NCBI RefSeq assembly: GCF_011040495.1
Contig: NZ_CP049037.1
Coordinates: forward strand, 1,860,001 to 1,924,000
DNA from: Pseudohalocynthiibacter aestuariivivens
GTDB lineage: Bacteria; Pseudomonadota; Alphaproteobacteria; Rhodobacterales; Rhodobacteraceae
Length of the DNA stretch: 64,000 nt
Direction: 5' to 3'
The first letter of the stretch is position 1, and each line of letters starts with the position of its first letter. Positions 9,545 through 18,724 of the stretch are shown here, one piece after another. Below the pieces are notes generated by a model. The model had not been told where the DNA came from. It did not search any database and worked only from the letters and a program-made list of their open reading frames with translations. The position numbers were made by a program, and so were the translations under genes.

Positions 9545-10723
9545 TTATGAATAGAGACAATCGCGCAGGCGGGTCAGCCCGCGCGACATCTCGTCTATTG
9601 GGGCCACCATGGCGACCCGGATGTATCCCTTGCCTGGGTTTCCCGCAGGTGTTTTCTGGCTCAAATATGCGCCCGGCAGAACCCTGACGCCGGTCTGTTG
9701 CCACAGGTGCAATGCAGCTGCTTCACCATTCTCGACCGGCAACCACAGAAAGAACCCTGCCTCCGGACCTTGGTATCCCGGAACACCGTGCATGATCTCG
9801 TCGGCGCGCGCGTATTTCTCACAATACAGTCGGCGGCTTTCTTCTACATGCCCATCATCGGCCCAGACCGCCTCGGACACCCGTTGTAGCGGGGCCGACA
9901 ATGGCGCACCCGTATAGGCACGTAACTGCTTGATCCGTCGGATGCTTTCAGGTCCGCCCGCCACAAAACCACTGCGCAACCCCGGCAAGTTTGACCGTTT
10001 GGACAGGCTGTGAAAGGCGATCACGCGCTCGGGGTCCGCACCAGTTCGCGCCGCAACGGCCAGCGCCCCTTCCGGCGGTGTGTCGCGGTAAATCTCGCTA
10101 TAGCATTCGTCCGCAAAAATCTTGAAGTCGTGTTTCTCCGCGAGTGACAGCAAATTCTGCCAATATTCCGCCGTGGCCACCGCCCCTTGCGGATTGCTCG
10201 GCGAGCACAGATAAACCACCGCCACCCGGTTCATCACCTCATCTGGCACCGTGTTGAAATCCGGCAAATATCCGGTTTCGCGTGTCGCCGGGACGAATAC
10301 CGGCTCGGCCCCCACCGACAGCGCCGCCACCATGTAAACCTGATAAAACGGGTTCGGCACCAGTACCACCGGCCGCGCGCCTGCCTTGGTTTCGGGGCAA
10401 AGCGCCATCATTGCGTTGTATAGCCCTTCACGCGTTCCGTTGAGCGCCACAACCTGATTGTCGGGATCCAGCGTGACACCATAACGTCGCGCCAGCCAGC
10501 CACAGATTGCCGCCTGCAACTCGGGGGTGCCATCATTTGCAGGGTATATACCGAACTCTGCTGCGTTCTGCGAAATGATCTGGGTGATCCAAGAAGGAAA
10601 GGCGTGTTTCGGCTCGCCGATCGTCATATGCAGCACATCACCGCCCGGTTCATGCACGTCCAACAGGGCGCGCAGACGCGGGAATGCATAGGCCGGAAGG
10701 TTCGAAAACCGCTCGGGAAACAT
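9545..10723 (-). CDS. Class I/II PLP aminotransferase (DapC-like)
   Basis: The product has 392 residues with fold-type I features: GEPKHAFP near the N terminus, [12 protein letters not shown], the LCSPSNPQG region, [10 protein letters not shown] and the PLP Lys (Lys242) in [15 protein letters not shown]. The pattern is closest to succinyldiaminopimelate or related aminotransferases of lysine biosynthesis, although substrate assignment from sequence alone is unsafe. ATG 10723 has GAGG 9 nt upstream; a TTG at 10738 is in frame but poorly supported. Only 17 nt separate it from ftsK, suggesting co-transcription. Confidence 0.85.
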   Translation of the reverse strand: MFPERFSNLPAYAFPRLRALLDVHEPGGDVLHMTIGEPKHAFPSWITQIISQNAAEFGIYPANDGTPELQAAICGWLARRYGVTLDPDNQVVALNGTREGLYNAMMALCPETKAGARPVVLVPNPFYQVYMVAALSVGAEPVFVPATRETGYLPDFNTVPDEVMNRVAVVYLCSPSNPQGAVATAEYWQNLLSLAEKHDFKIFADECYSEIYRDTPPEGALAVAARTGADPERVIAFHSLSKRSNLPGLRSGFVAGGPESIRRIKQLRAYTGAPLSAPLQRVSEAVWADDGHVEESRRLYCEKYARADEIMHGVPGYQGPEAGFFLWLPVENGEAAALHLWQQTGVRVLPGAYLSQKTPAGNPGKGYIRVAMVAPIDEMSRGLTRLRDCLYS

Positions 10724-10817
10724 CTGAAACTGCCTCAAGGTTCGGGATCATTGTCGCCCCGTTTGGATCAAAACTACTCCAAACCTTGCCTTCAGGTCCA
10801 GCAAAACCACCCGCGCT

Positions 10818-10849
10818 GTCGGAATTTGTGGTATTTTCGCAAATTCGAC
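10818..10849. promoter_or_regulatory. Imperfect inverted repeat between amidase and aminotransferase genes
   Basis: GTCG-g-AATTTG (10818-10828) and CAAATT-CGAC (10840-10849) form a 10-bp inverted repeat with one bulged base around an 11-nt loop. It lies after the amidase stop and about 95 bp before the aminotransferase start. It may be a regulator site (an Lrp/AsnC-type AT-rich site is one option) or a hairpin at the end of the amidase transcript. There is no T tract. Confidence 0.3.
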
Positions 10850-10882
10850 TACTTCTTTGTAAAAATACTCGAATCCAAGGGC

Positions 10883-12211
10883 TTATGTCAGTGCCGCCTC
10901 TGCGGCTCTGGCAACCCGAAGCAACCGCTCTTCGCCGTTGGACGCACCACAGAACATGATTCCGCAACTCGGCACGCCCGTGGGCAGGGTGACCGAACTC
11001 ACCCCCATCAGGTTGCCTACCCTAGTGTTGCGCAACGTCAGCAGGTTCTCGGTCAGATAATACGATCCGTCCTCCATCAGCCGTTTGGCATCTGGTGGCA
11101 GATTGGCCGCAGTCGGCATGATTACCGCATCATAGCCTGCAACTCGGACGGCCCAATCCGCGCGCAACTGATCCAGGCGCTGCCAGGCAGCAACATAGTC
11201 AGCGGCACGGGCGTCAGCGCCGCTGCGGAACCGGTCACGTATCGGCCCGAACATCCGGTCCGGTGCTGCCTCGATGACCGGGCCCCATGTTCCATAAGCC
11301 TCGGCGGTAAAGAGGATACCCGACATCGGCATCGCCTCGTCGACTTCCGGCGCGTCCAGCGGTGTCACGTCGGCGCCGGCATCCTGCAATCGTTTCACCG
11401 CGTCATGGTAGGCTGCCAAAGGCGTCTCGCGCATATCTTCCATTACCACAGTTTGCAGCGCGGCGAACCGCATACCTCGCAATGACGCACTCCGCAAATC
11501 AGGTGCTGCCCCGCCCCCTAGTACGGCCAGCATCAATGCCGCATCCTCGACTGACCGACAGAGAGGTCCGATTGTGTCGAACTTCGCAGCCAGCGGCACA
11601 ACGCCCTCCAGCGACAAACGCCCGCTGGTTGTTTTTAGCCCGACCAGATCATTCCAGGCAGACGGAATGCGCACCGATCCGCCGGTATCACTGCCGACGC
11701 CACAGGCCGCCAGCCCAAAGGCCACGCTCGCCGCCGCCCCGCTGGACGATCCACCGGGCACCGCGCCTGCATCATTGATACAAGGTGGCGTCGCTGTCAT
11801 CGGGTTCAGGCCAAGACCCGAAAATGCCAATTCGCTCATATGCGTTTTACCCAGACAGACAAGGCCCGCAGCCGTGGCATTGCGCAGGACTGCACCATCA
11901 CGCGCAGGGGTCCGCCCCTCCAACAGCTTCGAGCCCGCCTCGGTTGCCACACCGGCGCTATCCACCAGATCCTTCCAGCTGATCGGCACGCCATCCAACG
12001 GCCCGCGGCGTTGCCCGGACGATGCGCGCTCGGAAGCGGCCCGCGCCTCGGCCCGAGCACGGTCATGAGTCACCACTGAATAGATACGCGCGCTGTGCTC
12101 GTGGTTGTCGATCGCATCCAGATAGGTGTCTGTCAGCATAATCGGATCAATCTGGCCCGCACCAATCCCGCGACCCAAATCTGCCGCACTCATCCATAGC
12201 CAATCCTGCAT
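10883..12211 (-). CDS. Amidase signature family hydrolase
   Basis: This 442-residue amidase-signature enzyme has the full Ser-cisSer-Lys triad: Lys80 in PISWKD, Ser155 in PGGSSSG and Ser179 in GSDTGGSVR. Members hydrolyse carboxamides. GatA is a relative, but no gatB/gatC genes adjoin and the C-terminal half differs, so a stand-alone amidase is more likely. The start ATG follows AGGGGGCGGCG. It is divergent from the UbiH-family gene, with 89 bp between them. Confidence 0.9.
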   Translation of the reverse strand: MQDWLWMSAADLGRGIGAGQIDPIMLTDTYLDAIDNHEHSARIYSVVTHDRARAEARAASERASSGQRRGPLDGVPISWKDLVDSAGVATEAGSKLLEGRTPARDGAVLRNATAAGLVCLGKTHMSELAFSGLGLNPMTATPPCINDAGAVPGGSSSGAAASVAFGLAACGVGSDTGGSVRIPSAWNDLVGLKTTSGRLSLEGVVPLAAKFDTIGPLCRSVEDAALMLAVLGGGAAPDLRSASLRGMRFAALQTVVMEDMRETPLAAYHDAVKRLQDAGADVTPLDAPEVDEAMPMSGILFTAEAYGTWGPVIEAAPDRMFGPIRDRFRSGADARAADYVAAWQRLDQLRADWAVRVAGYDAVIMPTAANLPPDAKRLMEDGSYYLTENLLTLRNTRVGNLMGVSSVTLPTGVPSCGIMFCGASNGEERLLRVARAAEAALT

Positions 12212-12300
12212 CGCCGCCCCCTGACATTATCTGAATTTTGGCGAAGGTAGCGACAGTGTCGCGCATGGACAATCCCGCAACGCCCATCATATTGGAGGGC

Positions 12301-13521
12301 ATGACACATGACAGCGATATCCTGATTGTCGGCGGCGGATTGAATGGTCCGGCTCTGGCGCTTGCGCTCGCTCAGGCGGGCTTTGGCGTGACCGTGATCG
12401 ACGCCCTGCCGCAGCCGGTGCGTAAAAACGCCACCTTTGATGGGCGCGCCTATGCGCTGGCACTGGCATCTGTCCGCCTGCTGCGCGCGGTCGGTATCTG
12501 GGACCGGATCGCGTCCAAGGCGCAGCCGATGCTGGAAATCAAGGTCAGCGATGGCCGGGCAGGCACCGGACCGCTGTCGCCCTTTTTCCTGCATTTCGAT
12601 CATGCCGAGATCGAAGAAGGTCCGATGGGCCATATGTGCGAGGATCGTTTCCTGCGCCGTGCCTTTCTGGACGCGATGCGCGAAGAGGAGAACATCCGCC
12701 AGATTTCAGGCGATGCTGTCATCGCTCAATCATCGGGTCCCGGCGGTGTCGAGGTCACATTGGCGTCCGGCAAGGATCTGCGTGGGCGTCTGCTGGTCGG
12801 CTCTGATGGGCGGTCATCTGGCACGGCGCAGCGGGCAGGGATCAAACGCACGGGTTGGGATTACGGTCAGACGGCATTGGTCTGCGCCATCGAGCATGAA
12901 TTGCCACATCACGGCATCGCGCATCAGTTCTTTATGCCGCCCGGCCCGCTGGCCATCCTGCCTCTGCCCGGCAATGTTTCCTCCATCGTATGGAGCGAAA
13001 CCGCCGAAACCGCTGCAACCTTTTCGGCGCTGGATGACTCCGATTTCCTGCATGTTCTACGTCCGCGCTTTGGTGATTTTCTCGGCGAACTCAGCATCAA
13101 GGGACCGCGCTACAGCTATCCGCTGAACCTGAGCCTCGCCAATCAGTTCGTCGCTGATCGTGTTGCGCTGGTCGGCGACGCGGCACACGGATTGCACCCA
13201 ATCGCAGGTCAGGGCCTCAATGCGGGGCTGCGTGATGTGGCCGCACTGGCACAAGTTCTGGACGAAGCCTGCAGGCGTGGTGAGGACATTGCAGCGCAGG
13301 ATGTTCTGGACCGGTATCAACGTTGGCGGCGGTTTGACACCCAATCGCTGGCGCTGGCCACCGATATCAGCAACCGCCTGTTTTCCAGTGACAACCCGCT
13401 GCTGCGGCTCGGGCGTGATCTGGGTATGGGCGCATTGAATGCGATACCGGGACTGCGGCGTGGAATGATCCGCGAGGCCGCCGGCCTCACCGGCGATCTA
13501 CCCGTATTGATGCGCGGGTAA
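12301..13521 (+). CDS. UbiH/UbiF/COQ6-family FAD-dependent hydroxylase (ubiquinone biosynthesis)
   Basis: The 406-residue flavoprotein monooxygenase has an N-terminal Rossmann motif (DILIVGGGLNGP), a DGRSS motif near the middle and the hallmark GDAAHGLHPIAGQGLN segment toward the C terminus. Such enzymes hydroxylate the benzoquinone ring precursor of ubiquinone using NAD(P)H and O2. Which ring position this one acts on cannot be decided. ATG 12301 sits directly after TTGGAGGGC; the longer frame from 12238 lacks such a site. It converges on the secreted-protein operon. Confidence 0.9.
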   Translation: MTHDSDILIVGGGLNGPALALALAQAGFGVTVIDALPQPVRKNATFDGRAYALALASVRLLRAVGIWDRIASKAQPMLEIKVSDGRAGTGPLSPFFLHFDHAEIEEGPMGHMCEDRFLRRAFLDAMREEENIRQISGDAVIAQSSGPGGVEVTLASGKDLRGRLLVGSDGRSSGTAQRAGIKRTGWDYGQTALVCAIEHELPHHGIAHQFFMPPGPLAILPLPGNVSSIVWSETAETAATFSALDDSDFLHVLRPRFGDFLGELSIKGPRYSYPLNLSLANQFVADRVALVGDAAHGLHPIAGQGLNAGLRDVAALAQVLDEACRRGEDIAAQDVLDRYQRWRRFDTQSLALATDISNRLFSSDNPLLRLGRDLGMGALNAIPGLRRGMIREAAGLTGDLPVLMRG

Positions 13522-13545
13522 CGCGACGCCATACCGCCGCGTTAC
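13518..13545. terminator. Inverted repeat between convergent ubiH-family gene and 13.5-kb operon
   Basis: GTAACGCG (13518-13525) and CGCGTTAC (13538-13545) pair perfectly over 8 bp with a 12-nt loop. The left arm includes the TAA of the hydroxylase gene. It lies exactly in the 29-bp convergent gap, so a bidirectional terminator or transcript-end hairpin is likely, though there is no U tract on either strand. Confidence 0.5.
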
Positions 13546-13550
13546 TCCGT

Positions 13551-14447
13551 TCACTTGATCGATTTGTTACGCACTCTGATGCGATGGAATGTCATCAACA
13601 TGTCCAGCATCGCCTTTTGCTGGGCAACGTGACCGTGCTCGGCCTCGATATTGAAATACTCGCCCAGATTATTCAGCACGACATAATTCGAGAACGAGCA
13701 ATCGTTGCGCTCGGGTATCACGTGTTCGTAGATCACATTGATCCCGCGCTCTAAGAAAAAGGCGGCTGCCTTTTTGGCCCGACGTTCCTGATCAAACGGT
13801 TTGCGGCCTGCCAGCAGGATCGCATCATCCTCGTCCGCCTTCGCCACTTCGCTCATCATACCCGTCATCACTGCGCTCTTGCGCGCAGCACTGATACCCC
13901 CGCTACCGCCGTTGCCGGAATGCCCGTTGGCATTGTTGTGAAGCGTCAGAAAGAAATTGATGCGCGGATTGCGCAGGTCCAGCAGGAATTGCGTAAAGAG
14001 TGGCGCAGGTCGTTTGCGCATTTCGCGACAAGTGGCCGTCGCTTTTTTGGTCATACCGAAGTTGCGATTCGGATCCTGTCCTTGAAACTGGCGACTGTCG
14101 CCCGCTTCTACCGCGATCAGTTTACCCCCATATCGCAGCACGGAATAAAGCGCGGTATCGAACGCCGCGTTTTCATTGTCATGCAACAGATAGATCGTCG
14201 GGCCGTTCGGTTGCTTTGAATTGTCGATGATCGTGATCTGCCATTTCAGGCCGTTCTCTTCGAAATCAAGATCTGACAGGCAAACGCCGCTACTCGCCCC
14301 AAGGACTGCCGCGTGGCGCTTTACGTCCTTGTCGCGCATTTCACTTGCAGCAAGGCATCCATCATCGCCGTCTTGTGCGGCTGCGCCATTTGTCAGCAGC
14401 GCAAGCAGGACCGCGCCGCCGAGAGTCTTTATAGCTGTTTTAATCAT
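13551..14447 (-). CDS. Secreted M14-like metallocarboxypeptidase homologue (putative)
   Basis: The 298-residue protein has a signal peptide (MIKTAIKTLGGAVLLALL...GAAAQ). In the mature part I see, in order, HDNE (His89, Glu92), DPNRNF (Asn127-Arg128), LTLHNN (His170) and IEAEHG (Glu268/270). This reproduces the order of the M14 ligands HxxE, NR substrate clamp, third His and catalytic Glu. Zinc carboxypeptidase activity on peptides or cell-wall peptides is therefore an inference. It is the last gene of a nine-gene run, 6 nt after its neighbour. Confidence 0.65.
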   Translation of the reverse strand: MIKTAIKTLGGAVLLALLTNGAAAQDGDDGCLAASEMRDKDVKRHAAVLGASSGVCLSDLDFEENGLKWQITIIDNSKQPNGPTIYLLHDNENAAFDTALYSVLRYGGKLIAVEAGDSRQFQGQDPNRNFGMTKKATATCREMRKRPAPLFTQFLLDLRNPRINFFLTLHNNANGHSGNGGSGGISAARKSAVMTGMMSEVAKADEDDAILLAGRKPFDQERRAKKAAAFFLERGINVIYEHVIPERNDCSFSNYVVLNNLGEYFNIEAEHGHVAQQKAMLDMLMTFHRIRVRNKSIK

Positions 14448-14453
14448 GGGAAC

Positions 14454-15164
14454 CTATTGTGCTGAGAGGCGGAAAAAGCCCTTGCCGCAATAGCCGTTGA
14501 ATAGCTCGGCATTGAACATGGGGCCGGAAATCACGGTGTGGTTCTTGGGTCGCGGATTCACACCGTCACGGGTGATCGAGATATAGGAGTTCTGGCTGAT
14601 CGTACCGCGCCATGTATGACCACCCGAGGTAAATACGATCTGGCCGTTGTTCAGGTGGGCATCGCCGGAATAATACGGCTTGCAAATGCGGGCTTTGGCA
14701 CCGGTGTAGGAATTGTGGTAGCCGCGCTCGAACCGGAAAACACCCGTTGCCTGATCGCCGCCGGCATAGCTCTCGTCGGGCAGCGCATTGTCAGGTTTGT
14801 TCTGGCAATACTTATCGACCACCTGTTGCGAGGTTTGCCCCTCGACAAAACCGGGATTCAGACGCGCCTTGAACGCCAGCGCCTTGTGCTGGCCACAACT
14901 GAGTGCTGCACCGCCTTCGGCGGACGACACCTGCGAGGAGGATCCACCGCTCGAGCTTGTCGTGGCCGCACCCGTGTTGTTGTGGCAAAGCTTGTTCAGC
15001 TCATCAATCGTGTATTTCCCGATATCAGCACTGCCCAACGTCGGGCAACCAATATTCATTTTCAGCTGCTGTGCCTCTGCGGCACCCGCGCCAAAGATCA
15101 TCCCAAATGTCATTGCCAGAGCCGCAACAGCTCCCGCTCTAGTCGCATTTTGCTTGAGAAACAT
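14454..15164 (-). CDS. Secreted protein of unknown function, Cys-containing
   Basis: The product (about 236 residues) has a signal peptide (MFLKQNATRAGAVAALAMTFG...AEAQQ). A Ser/Thr/Gly-rich linker (TTSSSGGSSSQVSS) separates a short N-terminal part, ending LCHN, from a C-terminal domain with ARICKPYYSG, GGHTWRGTISQN and FNGYCGKGFFRLS. I do not recognise the fold. The start at 15164 is chosen because MFLK begins a normal signal peptide and the site follows TGGGGATTG. It overlaps the end of the upstream gene by 26 bp, so translation is coupled. Cell-surface binding is possible but unproven. Confidence 0.72.
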   Translation of the reverse strand: MFLKQNATRAGAVAALAMTFGMIFGAGAAEAQQLKMNIGCPTLGSADIGKYTIDELNKLCHNNTGAATTSSSGGSSSQVSSAEGGAALSCGQHKALAFKARLNPGFVEGQTSQQVVDKYCQNKPDNALPDESYAGGDQATGVFRFERGYHNSYTGAKARICKPYYSGDAHLNNGQIVFTSGGHTWRGTISQNSYISITRDGVNPRPKNHTVISGPMFNAELFNGYCGKGFFRLSAQ

Positions 15165-15795
15165 ATGCAATCCCCATGCTTGAAAGTGTAATTTCATCGT
15201 CTGTTACCGTTTGGTATCCCTGCCGGAAGGACAAGAACCGCTCGGCCCCCAATCCGTGATGGCCATCATTCCCTGTTTGCGCGTCGCCCAGATCGAAAAA
15301 CATCTCGGTCATATTTGACAGCGTGATGTCATAGAGTCGTGCGCGCCAGCCCATATACCCACCCGCTAGAAAATCGGCGTGCAATTCTATGCACTTGACC
15401 CGATGCGGGTTTATTTCGATCAGCATGTTCAACAGGCCATGCTTGGTCTGGAATGCATGCGCCGCCTCGTGGGCGATGACGGCAATTGCCCGATTGATGT
15501 TGCCCGGCGGATTCGCCACGTCGAGAAAGAACTCCGTGCCGACCACCAGGGTATTCTTGCGAATATCATAGTAGGCACCGTACTCTTCCTCGTCCATGCA
15601 GAAGGCGTCAAAACGAAAGTTGAAGAAGCGCTCGATCTCATCCCGCGTGGTGACCAGGACCTGTTTAAAGACACCTCCCTCCATCTCGTCCACATTATAC
15701 TGGTATGGGCCAGCACACTGCGCCGCCGCGCCTGTTGCGGCACCCATCCCGAGGACAACCGTCCCGGCCGCAAGATATGTGCGTGTTCTTCGCAT
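15139..15795 (-). CDS. Secreted HExxH zinc metallopeptidase (gluzincin-like)
   Basis: The 218-residue protein has a signal peptide (MRRTRTYLAAGTVVLGMG...AAAQC). AVIAHEAAHAFQTKH holds the HExxH zinc motif (His109, Glu110, His113), and IELHADFLAGG supplies Glu137 as the likely third ligand. A later GLGAERFLSFRQGYQ resembles the tail of the YpfJ/Zn_peptidase group (ExxAD plus a GSAxxRxxxFxxG pattern). It probably cleaves proteins or is a regulatory peptidase in the periplasm. It is 8 nt downstream of the first trypsin gene in the same operon. Confidence 0.78.
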   Translation of the reverse strand: MRRTRTYLAAGTVVLGMGAATGAAAQCAGPYQYNVDEMEGGVFKQVLVTTRDEIERFFNFRFDAFCMDEEEYGAYYDIRKNTLVVGTEFFLDVANPPGNINRAIAVIAHEAAHAFQTKHGLLNMLIEINPHRVKCIELHADFLAGGYMGWRARLYDITLSNMTEMFFDLGDAQTGNDGHHGLGAERFLSFRQGYQTVTDDEITLSSMGIAYVSQAKCD

Positions 15796-15803
15796 CGGCC
15801 CAC

Positions 15804-16670
15804 TCAGTGCGCCTCGACCGTCTGGAAGATCCAGTCACGGTGATCGGAAACACGCGTGTAAACGCCTGGGAAACCTTCCATGGCGCAGCCAATACCGAAG
15901 CTGACAACGCCGACCTGCAGAAACCCTGTTGGCCCATCACGCACGATCAACGGCCCTCCGCTGTCGCCCTGACAACTGTCCTTGCCGCCCTCCTCGTAGC
16001 CCGCACACAGATGCGGCCCCTGCCCCGGCCTGATATCGCCTTCGATCTTTCCGTTATAGTTGCTTCGGCAGACTTCGCTGGTCAGTTGTCGGACGTTGAC
16101 CGACATCAGAAATTCCGAGGCGCGCTTCGCACCCGAGCTCAACGTGCCCCATCCCGCGACCTCACTACACGTGTTGGTCGGAGCCAGCTTTTTTTCCATC
16201 CGTTTGGTCGGCAACAATGCCAGTTGACTGTTGGAGATATCAAATGGGCGATCCAGTTTGATCAGCGCAATATCGTGCACGTCAGCGTCATTTGGATCAT
16301 ATCCCGGATGCAGGTACAGTTCGGCGATCCGGCGCATATCATTGTCCTGACGCCCATCGCTGCCAGCGCGGTGTATCGTGAACGTGCTGGGATGCACATT
16401 CGTGTTCGGTGGCCAGCAATGCGCCGCAGTCAATACCCATTGCTGATTGATCAGCGATCCTCCGCAAAAGTGCCCGTACTTTTCGTTTTCATACAGCGAC
16501 ACGATGAAGGGCCAGTCAGAGGCCTTGGCCCGGTCGCCGTTCACGATCCGCATTACTGGTCGATCGGATTCCGGCTCGATGCATTCCATCTTGCCCTGCG
16601 CGGCCACCATACTCGCTAACGCCGAGCAAAAAACGAATGGCGCGGCGATTTTCTTGATCATGCGCTTCAT
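15804..16670 (-). CDS. Secreted trypsin-like serine protease (S1A), copy 1
   Basis: The 288-residue zymogen has a signal peptide to about residue 25, a propeptide ending VMR, then the mature N terminus IVNGD (after Arg41). The catalytic triad is His84 (TAAHC), Asp133 (DIALIKL) and Ser237 (GDSGGP). Asp231 in KDSCQGDS predicts trypsin-like cleavage after Arg/Lys, so self-activation is plausible. The C terminus GVYTRVSDHRDWI is typical of the chymotrypsin fold. ATG 16670 follows GGAGGAAAAA. It is closely similar to the next upstream gene, suggesting tandem duplication. Confidence 0.93.
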   Translation of the reverse strand: MKRMIKKIAAPFVFCSALASMVAAQGKMECIEPESDRPVMRIVNGDRAKASDWPFIVSLYENEKYGHFCGGSLINQQWVLTAAHCWPPNTNVHPSTFTIHRAGSDGRQDNDMRRIAELYLHPGYDPNDADVHDIALIKLDRPFDISNSQLALLPTKRMEKKLAPTNTCSEVAGWGTLSSGAKRASEFLMSVNVRQLTSEVCRSNYNGKIEGDIRPGQGPHLCAGYEEGGKDSCQGDSGGPLIVRDGPTGFLQVGVVSFGIGCAMEGFPGVYTRVSDHRDWIFQTVEAH

Positions 16671-16749
16671 TTTTTCCTCCTTTTCACCATTAACTTCACA
16701 AGACACTTAAAACGCTGATAGACCCCACAGACCGTCGGCCAACCAGTTC

Positions 16750-17601
16750 TCAGTTGGCCTCGATTGTCTGGAATATCCAATCACGGTGGTCCGAAACGCG
16801 GGCATAGACGCCTGGGAACCCCTCCCAGGCACAGCCACGGCCAAAGCTGACCACACCGACCTGCAAGAAACCCGTCGGCCCGTCGCGCACGATCAGCGGC
16901 CCGCCACTATCGCCCTGACAGCTATCCTTGCCGCCTTCTTTGTACCCTGCACACAGGTGCGGACCTGCACCCTGACGGATCTGCCCGCCATAGCTTTCGC
17001 GGCAGACATCTGTCGGCAGTTGTTGCACGTCGACCGACATAAGGTATTTCGAGCCGCCATCAGCCCCGAACTCCAGCGCACCCCAGCCTGCAACCTCGCT
17101 GCATGTGCGTGTCGGCGCCAGCTTGGCCTCTACCTTTTTCGACGGCAGGATTGCCAACTGGCTGTTTGGCATGTCGAACGGGCTGCTCAGCTTCAGCAGG
17201 GCGATGTCATGCACGTTTGCGTCGTTCGGGTCATACCCCGGATGCACGATCAGCTTGGAAATGCTGCGCCCCTTGGGATCAAGCTTGCCATCGCTGCCCG
17301 CACGCAGGGCCAATGTAGCGGACGGGTCTTCGTTCCCCTCGCCCCAGCAATGCGCCGCAGTCAGCACCCATTGCTGGTTGATCAGCGATCCGCCGCAATA
17401 CTGAATCTTGGCCCCCGTGTGGTAAAGCCCGACGATAAATGGCCAGTCGCTGGCCTTGGCCCGGTCACCATTCACAATACGCAGTGTCGGTTGATCAGAT
17501 TTTGGATCGACACATTCCATTTGCGCCTGCGCGATCACAGCACTGGCCATCCCCAGGCTAAGCGTCGCCGTTGCAACAAATCTCTTGAGCAGCTTTTTCA
17601 T
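16750..17601 (-). CDS. Secreted trypsin-like serine protease (S1A), copy 2
   Basis: The 283-residue paralogue of the downstream protease has a signal peptide (MKKLLKRFVATATLSLGMASAV), an activation site TLR|IVNG, His84, a DIALLKL Asp and the same GGKDSCQGDSGGP core with trypsin-type Asp. The last 65 residues are nearly identical between the copies, while the regions around the 60 and 170 loops differ. ATG 17601 follows GGAGAGAATTG. Duplication with loop divergence suggests two related substrates or a cascade, which is inference. Confidence 0.93.
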   Translation of the reverse strand: MKKLLKRFVATATLSLGMASAVIAQAQMECVDPKSDQPTLRIVNGDRAKASDWPFIVGLYHTGAKIQYCGGSLINQQWVLTAAHCWGEGNEDPSATLALRAGSDGKLDPKGRSISKLIVHPGYDPNDANVHDIALLKLSSPFDMPNSQLAILPSKKVEAKLAPTRTCSEVAGWGALEFGADGGSKYLMSVDVQQLPTDVCRESYGGQIRQGAGPHLCAGYKEGGKDSCQGDSGGPLIVRDGPTGFLQVGVVSFGRGCAWEGFPGVYARVSDHRDWIFQTIEAN

Positions 17602-17614
17602 CAATTCTCTCCGA

Positions 17615-18160
17615 TCAATTCGTGATGCGGTAATCAAGGTAGGTCACATCGCGGGCAGAGCATTTTGCCTGCGACTTCTGATGATTGCTCAGGTGCAGGT
17701 TCATCGTGGATTTGGTGACCTTCTGCCCCGGAATCGCGTAGTCATCATCGTCGAGCTGGTAATCTTCGCGGCTGGTCAACGTAATCGAGATTTTGCCAAT
17801 TCCGATACCCTCTTCGGGTGGATGATAAAGTGGAAAGCTGTCGCGACCGCCAAAACAGTATTGCGTACCGGCCTCAACTTCGGTGTAGGTTTCGCCATCC
17901 GGGTGCGTCAGTATATTGGGATAGAGTTGCTGAAAATCTCCCTCAATCGGAGCGTCATAAACCGACACGAATCCCGATTGATTGGGCGTAAAACACAACA
18001 CCAACAGTTCATTCACACGAAAACTGGGTTTCGATACGGTCTGGCCCTGCTCGAATTCGTTCAACCCAGTCATGTAGGCGTCGATACAGGCGGCGGAACC
18101 GGCCATCGGCGCAAGTGCGACTGCGCTCGTACATAGGGTTTTGAGGAAAAGTTTTTTCAT
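17615..18160 (-). CDS. Secreted DUF4384-like protein, first of two
   Basis: The 181-residue protein has a signal peptide (MKKLFLKTLCTSAVALAPMAGSAAC). The central VNELLVLCFTPNQSGFVSVYDA followed by FQQLYPN fits the DUF4384 pattern, in which a beta-rich domain ends with a Leu-Tyr-Pro-Asn element. Four Cys residues in the mature chain may form disulfides. The function is unknown; the family often accompanies protease modules. It lies 13 nt from each neighbour in the operon. Confidence 0.7.
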   Translation of the reverse strand: MKKLFLKTLCTSAVALAPMAGSAACIDAYMTGLNEFEQGQTVSKPSFRVNELLVLCFTPNQSGFVSVYDAPIEGDFQQLYPNILTHPDGETYTEVEAGTQYCFGGRDSFPLYHPPEEGIGIGKISITLTSREDYQLDDDDYAIPGQKVTKSTMNLHLSNHQKSQAKCSARDVTYLDYRITN

Positions 18161-18173
18161 AATTTACGCTTCC

Positions 18174-18719
18174 TTACTCGGATGTGGGGACCATAACGAT
18201 TTCAACGGGCTTGGTGGGCTTTCCGTCCAGTGTAACCGCGCCGGTCAGCACATGCCCGATGGATGAGTTTAACGTCGCGTCGATGGTCATCGGATAGGCA
18301 TCCGCACCGGCACTGACAGGAATTTCCATTGCATAGGGTGGTCCGCCTTTCGTCTTGATCGTCTTGATCGACGGCGCACCACCGGCCGCACTGTTGGCCC
18401 GAACGGTCAGCTCACTGCCCACCGGCACCATGATGCGGACGTAATAGAGGACATTCAGCGTCAGGTCCTGACGCGCGGGCACGACGGATGCAGTTCTGTT
18501 CACTTTGGGGGGCGCCTTTCTGGTAGAAGTCGCGACCGCCGTTCGGGTCAGGCTGGGCGCGGGTTCGGGAACGACCACTTGCTCGACGGGCTTCGGCTTG
18601 GGGCCGCTGAAATGCGGCATACCGTTTGCACATCCCTGCACCAGAAATGTCGCGCCCAAAACCAGCGCCAGCCTGCCTGTCCGCCAAAAGTGTCGTTGAT
18701 ATCCACAAACCTCAGACAT
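18174..18719 (-). CDS. Lipoprotein with YscW/YbaY-like domain (putative)
   Basis: The 181-residue protein has a lipobox LVQGC with lipidated Cys30, a Pro-rich tether (residues 36-75) and a C-terminal beta domain. LNVLYYVRIMVPVGSELTV, PYAMEIPV and IDATLNSSIGHVLTGAVTLDG resemble the YscW/YbaY pilotin-like fold found in lipoproteins. The match is by pattern only. The ribosome site GGAG overlaps the stop of the OmpA-type gene 5 nt upstream. A role as membrane anchor or chaperone of the secreted proteases is a guess. Confidence 0.65.
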   Translation of the reverse strand: MSEVCGYQRHFWRTGRLALVLGATFLVQGCANGMPHFSGPKPKPVEQVVVPEPAPSLTRTAVATSTRKAPPKVNRTASVVPARQDLTLNVLYYVRIMVPVGSELTVRANSAAGGAPSIKTIKTKGGPPYAMEIPVSAGADAYPMTIDATLNSSIGHVLTGAVTLDGKPTKPVEIVMVPTSE

Positions 18720-18724
18720 GATTG

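Noticed and set aside
10883..12211. GatA subunit of the tRNA amidotransferase
   Set aside because: No gatB or gatC is adjacent, and the C-terminal half does not follow GatA; a generic amidase fits better.
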